Positions 57,325-64,000 of a stretch of 64,000 nucleotides of DNA are shown one piece after another. Origin of the DNA: Aliivibrio_A sp016764915 (GTDB taxonomy: Bacteria > Pseudomonadota > Gammaproteobacteria > Enterobacterales > Vibrionaceae); the NCBI GenBank assembly GCA_965224595.1, contig OZ245058.1:1798001-1862000 (forward strand), given 5' to 3'. The position numbers and the translations under genes are program-made. The number at the start of each line of letters is the position of its first letter. Position 1 is the first letter of the stretch. Under the pieces are notes generated by a model. The model was given only the letters and a program-made list of their open reading frames with translations, had not been told where the DNA came from and did no database searches.

Positions 57325-59445
57325 ATGACAGTTATGGCAATGGCAGCCAACCAATCACAGTTTGATATTCACATCGCGACCATTGATACCCCTTTAAAAG
57401 TCTATCAGTTTGAAGGAAACGAAGGGATCAGCCGTAACTTCAATATTACTGTGACCATCGTTTGTGATAACGCCAATTTAGATCTTGAAAAATGGCTTCA
57501 ACTGCCTGTCTGCCTCACACTAAAAACCAACAACCATCATAACCAACAACAAGACACTGATCGCTACCTCCACGGTATGGTATACAGCATTGAGCAATTA
57601 AGTTTAGAACCCAATAGTGCTTCAGACAGACACTGTCGATATCAACTGACCATCACACCAAGAGTCGAGTTATTAGCTCATCGCTGCAATCAACGTATTT
57701 TTCAACAAAAAACGGTACCAGAGATCATTGAAACTGTCTTTTCTGATGCTGGCATTCTTTCAAATGAGTACCAATTAAAACTTTCAGCCGTTCATGAGGT
57801 ACGTGATTATTGCGTGCAATATGGTGAGTCCGATCTTGCCTTTATCCAGCGACTGATGAGTGAAGAAGGCATTCACTATCACTTCCAGCACACTGATCAA
57901 CAGCACATTATGATCATCGCGGATGGTCAAGATGGCTTCTTACAGCTTCCTCCGCTTCCTTACGCACAACGCGGTGGAATGACCAAAGAGTGCGATATCA
58001 TCTCGCAGTTTCAGGTTAAACAACAAATCAGCACTGGCAAAGTAACGCTTAGAGATTACGACTTTAAAAAACCAGAATTCAAACCACAAGGGCAAAAGCA
58101 AACCAACATCGTTAATGAACAACCCCTTGAGTCTTATCAATACCCCGGTCAGTTTAGAGCAGAATCAATAGGTAACCGCCGAGCTTCTCTTGGATTAGAA
58201 CAACAAAGAGTCAAACACACCCTCATCACTGCCTGCTGTGACGCACCTCAAGTGACCAGTGGTTATTATCAGCCTCTTATACAACACCAAAAGCCGTATT
58301 GGAACGACGACTGGTTAGTGATTGGTGTCATTCATAAAGGCACTCAACCGCAAGTACTGGAAGAGTTTGCCGATGGAGAAACCGTTTATCAAGCCGACTT
58401 CACCTGCACACCGTGGGATGCGCCATTTCGCTCATTACCACAACCTAAACCCTTAATTCATGGGGAGCAGACCGCGTTTGTCACAGGCCCTGAAGGTGAA
58501 GAGATCTATTGTGATGAATATGGTCGAGTCAAAGTACAGTTTCACTGGGACAGAGAGGGACAAGCCAACGAGAAAACCTCATGTTGGTTACGTACATCCC
58601 AAGGGTGGGCTGGCAACGGTTATGGTCAATTTATTCTGCCGCGTATTGGCCATGAGGTCATCGTTAGCTTTATCAATGGCGATCCAGATAAACCAATAAT
58701 CACGGGCTCTCTCTACAACGCAAAAAACAAATTGCCTTATGCGCTTCCCGAACACAAAACACGCAGCACCTTTAAAACATCCTCCTCCATGGGAGGCGAT
58801 AACTTTAATGAGCTGCGCTTTGAAGACAAAAAAGAGAGCGAGCAGATCTATATCCATGCAGCGAAAGATCTCGATGTTCAAGTGCAACATGACCGAAGCC
58901 AAGAGATACATCATCAGGATCATCTAACGGTACACGACTCACGTTATCAAGAGGTCAAAAGTGATAACCACAGTACAGTCAATGGCAGTCAGTTTGAAAC
59001 CATAAAAGGTGACAACCACCAGCAAATCGATGGTAATCAACACCGCAAAATTGGTTCAAAGCTACTCAGTGAGGCGGGCTCTGAAATACACGTTAAAGCG
59101 GGGCAAAAATTAGTGATTGAAGCCGGCAGCGAAATCACCATTACGGCGGGAGGCAGCTTAGTCAAAGTAGACCCATCCGGTGTTACCCTGCTCGGCCCTG
59201 CGATAAAAATAAACTCCGGTGGTAGCCCAGGTAGTGGATCCGGCATTGGAATTCAGCCATCAATACTGCCTTTTACCATTGACCCTGCAACCAGCGGTAA
59301 GCTTCCGCCAGTGGTTGCAGCAGAAGAGCATACTGCCAGTGAATTGGTATTACCAAATTATGAAGCCTTGACCAGCAGCGGAATCGCTATTGTAGAGACC
59401 TGCAGCTGCGGAGATGACGAAACATGTCCAATTCATACCAGCTAA
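57325..59445 (+). CDS. vgrG: type VI secretion spike protein VgrG
   Basis: A 706-residue spike protein. The N-terminal gp27-like part extends to about residue 380, then the gp5-like OB domain (GRVKVQFHWDREG, SCWLRTSQGWAGNGYG, GHEVIVSFINGDPDKPIITGSLYN), then the beta-helical needle with H/D-rich repeats to about residue 630. A short extension follows, ending in CSCGDDETCPIHTS, a possible metal site. No separate toxin domain is present, so the effector is probably the downstream LysM protein. ATG at 57325 is used; ATG at 57334 is also possible. Its end overlaps the next gene by 22 bases. Confidence 0.94.
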   Translation: MTVMAMAANQSQFDIHIATIDTPLKVYQFEGNEGISRNFNITVTIVCDNANLDLEKWLQLPVCLTLKTNNHHNQQQDTDRYLHGMVYSIEQLSLEPNSASDRHCRYQLTITPRVELLAHRCNQRIFQQKTVPEIIETVFSDAGILSNEYQLKLSAVHEVRDYCVQYGESDLAFIQRLMSEEGIHYHFQHTDQQHIMIIADGQDGFLQLPPLPYAQRGGMTKECDIISQFQVKQQISTGKVTLRDYDFKKPEFKPQGQKQTNIVNEQPLESYQYPGQFRAESIGNRRASLGLEQQRVKHTLITACCDAPQVTSGYYQPLIQHQKPYWNDDWLVIGVIHKGTQPQVLEEFADGETVYQADFTCTPWDAPFRSLPQPKPLIHGEQTAFVTGPEGEEIYCDEYGRVKVQFHWDREGQANEKTSCWLRTSQGWAGNGYGQFILPRIGHEVIVSFINGDPDKPIITGSLYNAKNKLPYALPEHKTRSTFKTSSSMGGDNFNELRFEDKKESEQIYIHAAKDLDVQVQHDRSQEIHHQDHLTVHDSRYQEVKSDNHSTVNGSQFETIKGDNHQQIDGNQHRKIGSKLLSEAGSEIHVKAGQKLVIEAGSEITITAGGSLVKVDPSGVTLLGPAIKINSGGSPGSGSGIGIQPSILPFTIDPATSGKLPPVVAAEEHTASELVLPNYEALTSSGIAIVETCSCGDDETCPIHTS

Positions 59446-60266
59446 AAGAGTTCGATATTATAACTAATGAGCAACCTGTGTATGGTTCTAACAACCATTA
59501 CGCCATTGTTGAACAGACTCAATATGAAGATCTTCTTCCCTTTATTTACCAACTTCCAGCAGTTCCTCAGTGGTGTTATCTGTTTAATGACACCGACTAT
59601 GAGCCCAACGCAGGTAATGGACCAATACTGTTTGAAGTTGAATCTGAAGAGGTCATGCATTTACTGGCTAAACAGTTAGAAACGAGCCCTTCTGGTTCAT
59701 TTATCTCATCAATGCACTCTTTTGATGACATTCAACATCAGCTGCAGCAATCACTTACCATTAGAAAACAGAGTGGTAACCATGCACTGAGCCGCTTTTA
59801 TGACCCAAGAGTACTTACCGGGCTGCTAGGCACACTATCTAACGATAAAATTGCTCAATACTTAGGTCAATTTACCACTATTCAATGGCACTCTTACTCA
59901 CAATGGCGCCAGTTTACCGCGATTAATAATCCTGATAAACCGTCCGAACAGGTGTCTCCATTTATGATTGCAGATGACCAAATTAAAAACATGGACGCCA
60001 TTAGACAGTGGGAAATTAAGCAACACTTAATCAACCAATATTCTGAATTTGTCGAGTCACCTGCAATCATCGGAATCGCTCTGACCGATGCTGAAAATTA
60101 CGGTGCGCAATCAGCCAGAGAGTTAGAGTCTTATCTACGTCTAAGGGTAATGGATTCATCGCTTAACTCAGAGCCTGAGTGGATGACAAACATCATGCAA
60201 ACAGACAAATCTTTTCTTTCTAGAGTTCAACTGGCTCAAGACAATGCCGATCTACAGGACGTGTAA
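59424..60266 (+). CDS. DUF4123-domain type VI adaptor/chaperone
   Basis: A 280-residue protein with a DUF4123 domain in its first half (HYAIVEQTQYEDLLPFIYQL ... RFYDPRVLTGLLGTL). Proteins of this family (Tap-1/TEC) hold a specific effector and load it on the tip of its VgrG. The gene overlaps vgrG and ends two bases before the next ORF, which marks that ORF as the cargo. Confidence 0.88.
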   Translation: MSNSYQLKEFDIITNEQPVYGSNNHYAIVEQTQYEDLLPFIYQLPAVPQWCYLFNDTDYEPNAGNGPILFEVESEEVMHLLAKQLETSPSGSFISSMHSFDDIQHQLQQSLTIRKQSGNHALSRFYDPRVLTGLLGTLSNDKIAQYLGQFTTIQWHSYSQWRQFTAINNPDKPSEQVSPFMIADDQIKNMDAIRQWEIKQHLINQYSEFVESPAIIGIALTDAENYGAQSARELESYLRLRVMDSSLNSEPEWMTNIMQTDKSFLSRVQLAQDNADLQDV

Positions 60267-60268
60267 TC

Positions 60269-62776
60269 ATGGAATATGTGGTAAAGAAAAACGATAACCT
60301 AACCAAGATTGCGAATAAGCATGGTCACAGTGTTGATGACATAATTAGATTAAATCCAAGCTTGAAGAGCGATCCTGACACCATTCTAGTTGGTCAGAAT
60401 CTCACTCTGCCAGAGCCAAAAACTAAGAGGCTTCCTACTCCAAGTTTTGATGAAAACAACGATGCAAAAATAAAGAATGAATCAGAACCCGAGTGTAAGG
60501 GCATTGACGCTCACAGCTTGGTTTACTTCTCTGGTGAAGGGCCTGAAAAGATGTGCTTATTGAATAGCATTCAGACCAGTGAGTTAGAACAAGAGATCAG
60601 TACCGTTCAAGCGATGATGCAAGAGTTCGGGAAAATTGTAGCGAGTCCAGGATCATCTGAAGATAGTGCGCAAAAGAAGAGCAATTGGTTAGTGAATGCT
60701 GCAGATAATGGGTTATTAGATTACACAGAGAAAGGTAAGGATTCTAAAAGCAATACTAAGATTCAGCCTGATGAGAAAATAACGCTCACAGGAAAGATTA
60801 CGGCTTTGGAAAAAGAGGAGAAATTCCTTTCAACGTATACACCTCTCCTTGAAGGACACTTTTCGAATGATTACAGTGCAAATTGGCGAAAACTTAAAAA
60901 CCACCGATTACAGAAAATCAAAGATAAGATAAAAGTGCATGAAACTAATCTAGCTATATTAAAAACACCGCCAATAAAATCGACTGACACCACTGCGAAA
61001 AACGTGTCAAATTCAGTTGTGAATAGTAAAAAGAAATCCTCGTCTAAATGGAAGAGCCGAGGATTTCAAGAGCTGATTGTTATTACCGCAGAAGGTGACA
61101 GCAAGAGTTGGGGGTATGTGCGTAAAGATTTTGCAGATAACAAACGTACGGCTTGGTCAAGGCTAACATCTGTAGAGACTATAAAGTCCGCTCTACCCAA
61201 AAAGGGTGATTCAATTTCCCGTTCAGACTACGCTAAAAAAATGGGAGCTGCGTTAGCAAAAGACATTAAAAAGTCGGTTACTGCTGATGCATCAAAATCA
61301 CCATTAGGTAATGCAGAAGCAAAATTAGTCTCTTGGAATGCACCGGGATTTCTCGTATTTGATAACTTAGAATTTAAAGCTTCATCTAGCTCAGGACAAG
61401 ATAGTTCAGGGGTACAGCATGAAGTGAATGCTGAGGCTCAAATGCTACGCTTTGCTGCTCAAGCCAGCGCAGGCATTAATGCCTTTGATCTAAGTAAAGG
61501 TAACATTGATATTGGAGCTAAAGGCCAAGCAGCCTTTAGTTTAGCCGAAGGAAAAGTGTCGTATGACAACTACTTTCCGTCGCAGAAAGGCTACAACGCC
61601 AGCATTGCTTTTACTAACGCCAACGGTATTGAAGAGTATATGCATTTTGGCCATTTTCGCTCTCACTCCATGTTAATACTGTCCGCTTTTGTTGGAGCGA
61701 TGGCTACCGCAAAAGCAGGAGTACAAACAAATGTTAAAGGAAACGGGGGTGGTGGGGAGGCTATGCTCTCCTCACAAGTCAGCTCTTCACCCAACCGAGG
61801 TGGCAGCATCGGTGTGCAAGGTGATTGCTTTGCAGGAGCTCAGTGCGGTGGAGTGCTGGCTGGCAATTTAGAGTGGGAATCACCAGAAAACTGGAACCAA
61901 AAAAGTTTCAAAGCATTATTAGGCATCAAAACGGAAGGCAACCTAGCTCTTGGTGCAGGTTTTGGTTTAGATTTTGAAATTGCTTTGACTCGCGAAGGTA
62001 AATTTCTTTTCAACTGCCACGCGCGTTTAGTTTGGGGCCCCGGTGCCTCTGGCGGTTTTGGTGTTGAGGTGGATGGTGAGCAGATTTGGGATTTATTGAC
62101 CATAGTATATCAAGGATTGGAGAAACTTGATTATCGCAAATGGATCAATATTACCGAAGACGCATTCAACCAATGCAATCAGATTTTAATCTATACCTTA
62201 ACTCAACCGATGGAAGTATTTTCTGAAACCGCCAAGATGCTCCGAGATGATATTGATGATTGGTGGGAACTAAGACTCAAAACAATAAACCATGAAAATA
62301 ATAAAATCCAAGAAGCACAACTGCTCGCTAAAAATATCAATTCAGGTCAAGCTTTTAATGAACTCAATATTAAACTACTACTACCAGAATCGATTGGCGT
62401 GATGTTAAATACTTTACTGCCCACTCAACTGTTCTCTTTCGAAGAACAACAAGAGCAAGCGATCATCAAGCTGCTCTCTAGCATCACCAGCTGGCGCAAA
62501 TTTGAAGAAGTATTGGCGAGAATTAATATTACGGGTAGTAAACAAAGTGGTGAGAAAGCAATCTTTACTAATTTTAACCGTTTGAACGCCATTTTGGATG
62601 GCAGAGAGAAAAAAGAGCTAAATAACTGGATGTTCCAGTTAACCCTTTCGGATAATGTTGATGAATCAAAATTGATGAGTCTGGCCTATACGCCAACTCC
62701 TTTTTATAAAAAACAAGAGATCATCCAGTATCAACTGGCACAGCTGCAATCAACTCACTCAAACGTTTACGCATAG
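60269..62776 (+). CDS. putative LysM-domain type VI effector
   Basis: An 835-residue protein without signal peptide. Residues 1-50 form a LysM domain (YVVKKNDNLTKIANKHGHS ... ILVGQNLTLP). Residues 80-270 are charged and helical. From about 340 to 600 lies a Gly/Ala/Ser-rich part (MATAKAGVQT, GVLAGNLEW, LALGAGFGLDFE, WGPGASGGFGVE) whose short alternating hydrophobic stretches could insert into membranes or form beta structure. The last 220 residues are helical. I see no lipase GxSxG, nuclease HNH or peptidase motif. Genetic place after DUF4123 indicates an effector; the toxic activity is unknown. Confidence 0.75.
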   Translation: MEYVVKKNDNLTKIANKHGHSVDDIIRLNPSLKSDPDTILVGQNLTLPEPKTKRLPTPSFDENNDAKIKNESEPECKGIDAHSLVYFSGEGPEKMCLLNSIQTSELEQEISTVQAMMQEFGKIVASPGSSEDSAQKKSNWLVNAADNGLLDYTEKGKDSKSNTKIQPDEKITLTGKITALEKEEKFLSTYTPLLEGHFSNDYSANWRKLKNHRLQKIKDKIKVHETNLAILKTPPIKSTDTTAKNVSNSVVNSKKKSSSKWKSRGFQELIVITAEGDSKSWGYVRKDFADNKRTAWSRLTSVETIKSALPKKGDSISRSDYAKKMGAALAKDIKKSVTADASKSPLGNAEAKLVSWNAPGFLVFDNLEFKASSSSGQDSSGVQHEVNAEAQMLRFAAQASAGINAFDLSKGNIDIGAKGQAAFSLAEGKVSYDNYFPSQKGYNASIAFTNANGIEEYMHFGHFRSHSMLILSAFVGAMATAKAGVQTNVKGNGGGGEAMLSSQVSSSPNRGGSIGVQGDCFAGAQCGGVLAGNLEWESPENWNQKSFKALLGIKTEGNLALGAGFGLDFEIALTREGKFLFNCHARLVWGPGASGGFGVEVDGEQIWDLLTIVYQGLEKLDYRKWINITEDAFNQCNQILIYTLTQPMEVFSETAKMLRDDIDDWWELRLKTINHENNKIQEAQLLAKNINSGQAFNELNIKLLLPESIGVMLNTLLPTQLFSFEEQQEQAIIKLLSSITSWRKFEEVLARINITGSKQSGEKAIFTNFNRLNAILDGREKKELNNWMFQLTLSDNVDESKLMSLAYTPTPFYKKQEIIQYQLAQLQSTHSNVYA

Positions 62777-62807
62777 CTGCTTATTTATAACACTGGCGTT
62801 AGTTTTA

Positions 62808-63848
62808 TTAAGGTACTACTGCCAGTGACTTGCCCTTTTTTAATGCACGTTGATTATTAGCAGCACATCGGAAACCATATTTAGCGGAATAACGTTTTCT
62901 AATCGGGTTGAAGCCGACTCTATTCGTCGTCATTGAATGTGCCTCACTGTTTCGATAGCTACCTCCCCTGGCGACTTTCAATTTCCCTGTATTTGGCCCT
63001 TGAGGATTAATTTTAGGTGAATGTTGGTAATAGTTGGCGACATACCAATCATTAACCCACTCTTCTACATTTCCTGTCATGTCATAGAGCCCTAAAGGGT
63101 TGGCCTCAAATTGACCGACAGGGTTGGGTCCATTGCCACTGTAGTTAATACCAAAATCCTTCCACCCTCCATTATTGGTATAATCAATGAACCCATTATT
63201 GGTGGCATAGTAGAGTTTTTGGCCTCGGCTGCGCGCGGCATATTCCCACTGCGCTTCACTGGGCAAATCAAACGTTAATCCTGTCAACTCACCTAGCCAT
63301 AAACAGTGATTTTTAACTTCTACCCAATCTTTAGTCCAAGCAGGATAGTTGCCTTGAAAGCCATCTTCTCCGTATTGGCGTAACTCTTCTTTCGCTACTT
63401 TTTTTCCTTGGCTTAACCGAAATGCATCAAACTCTTTCCAGGTGGTCTCATATTTCGCAATAGAGTAATCAGACAATTCCACTTCGTGTTGAAAGTAAGA
63501 GCCACTGTTGTTAGTGCTATTATTAAAAAAAGACTGGCAATTGGCATCTTCAGTCCAGACTGGGCGCAGCATATCTTGGTTAGGGCCACCGTCACAGCTG
63601 ATTTTAAAATCCCCCATGATAAATGTACCCCCTTCAACCGCCACTTGATTTTCTATCGCTTCCACCCCGACTTCGAAGATCATCTGCTGAGTTTCAGTGG
63701 GCAGCTTGGAGTAGTGTGTTTGAATATACTGTTTAATGGTGTCGATGCGCGTTTGCGATACGCTCTCGCTTGTTACATTCAGTTCTGCATCCGCACCGCA
63801 CGCCACAAGAAGAGGCAGCACCACGGATAAACCAAGCCATTGTTTCAT
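62808..63848 (-). CDS. formylglycine-generating-enzyme-like (SUMF1) lipoprotein
   Basis: A 346-residue lipoprotein with lipobox LVAC (Cys17) and a FGE/SUMF1-fold domain from about residue 75 to 335 (GGTFIMGDF, LPSEAQWEYAARSRG, NPLGLYDMTGNVEEWVNDWY, KVARGGSYRN, KYGFRCAANN). The paired active-site cysteines of true formylglycine enzymes are not evident, so it may be a binding scaffold. Such proteins recur next to VgrG/DUF4123 clusters and some act in immunity or regulation, but the convergent orientation leaves this open. Confidence 0.82.
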   Translation of the reverse strand: MKQWLGLSVVLPLLVACGADAELNVTSESVSQTRIDTIKQYIQTHYSKLPTETQQMIFEVGVEAIENQVAVEGGTFIMGDFKISCDGGPNQDMLRPVWTEDANCQSFFNNSTNNSGSYFQHEVELSDYSIAKYETTWKEFDAFRLSQGKKVAKEELRQYGEDGFQGNYPAWTKDWVEVKNHCLWLGELTGLTFDLPSEAQWEYAARSRGQKLYYATNNGFIDYTNNGGWKDFGINYSGNGPNPVGQFEANPLGLYDMTGNVEEWVNDWYVANYYQHSPKINPQGPNTGKLKVARGGSYRNSEAHSMTTNRVGFNPIRKRYSAKYGFRCAANNQRALKKGKSLAVVP

Positions 63849-64000
63849 TGTTATTGTCCTTCATTTTATATGCTCGGCATTATATAAAACCACATCAACA
63901 AAAGGCACTCATTGATTGAAACTTTAGCTCTAGGTCTTAGTTCTAAAAGCAAAAGTCGCAACAAACTGAATAACCAATTCATTGGCATATTTTTTTCCCT
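63849..64000. other. region upstream of the FGE-like gene
   Basis: AT-rich, with no gene supported before the window ends. AAGGACAATAAC precedes the lipoprotein ATG on the minus strand and is its ribosome site. Confidence 0.4.

Noticed and set aside
1..64000. CRISPR array
   Set aside because: No regularly spaced short repeats with unique spacers and no cas genes. The only tandem repeats are inside rsxC and the coiled-coil gene.

Overview
The window reads as a chromosomal segment of a low-GC marine gammaproteobacterium of the family Vibrionaceae. The evidence is the luxO-luxU pair with a divergent Qrr quorum-sensing sRNA beside uvrB, the sodium-motor protein MotY, a complete rsx/rnf operon, an MSHA-type pilin, a monomeric isocitrate dehydrogenase, and a V. 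cholerae-type Hcp/VgrG module. The species cannot be fixed from the sequence alone.

Layout. 0-8 kb: cspD, icd, rluE and the mnmA-hflD-purB-roxA run. 8-13 kb: two tandem paralogous chemoreceptors. 13-18.5 kb: the oppABCDF oligopeptide importer. 18.5-19.6 kb: a decayed stretch with a TAG-interrupted ORF. 19.6-22 kb: a moaACDE molybdopterin operon lacking moaB, with a probable Moco riboswitch. 22-25 kb: ybhK, luxU, luxO and Qrr1 with LuxO boxes and a sigma-54 promoter. 25-34.6 kb: uvrB, an imperfect tRNA-Asn, rsxABCDGE, nth, gloA. 34.7-41.7 kb: a gene behind a Fur-like box, a SPOUT methyltransferase, motY, rnt, an antiporter, grxD, sodB, a hypothetical and a degenerate SDR. 41.8-52.3 kb: adhE, ychE, a K+ channel, a pilin, asd, ygbA behind a perfect FNR-type palindrome, and ndpA/yejL/pbgA.

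From 52.4 kb the window is accessory. A tRNA-Ser(UGA) is followed by a truncated tyrosine integrase, a Sel1-repeat lipoprotein gene split by a defective IS10-group element, and a secreted Ala/Asp/Gln heptad-repeat protein. An imperfect copy of the tRNA-Ser 3' end closes this about 4-kb island. Just beyond it lies an auxiliary type VI secretion cluster behind a sigma-54 promoter: hcp, vgrG, a DUF4123 chaperone and an 835-residue LysM-domain putative effector. A convergent formylglycine-generating-enzyme-like lipoprotein follows.

The most notable items are the unrecognised LysM effector and its module, the IS insertion that gave the Sel1 lipoprotein a new start codon and signal-peptide N terminus, the remnant island in tRNA-Ser, the tRNA-Asn with a mismatch in three stems, and the compact luxO/Qrr1 control region.
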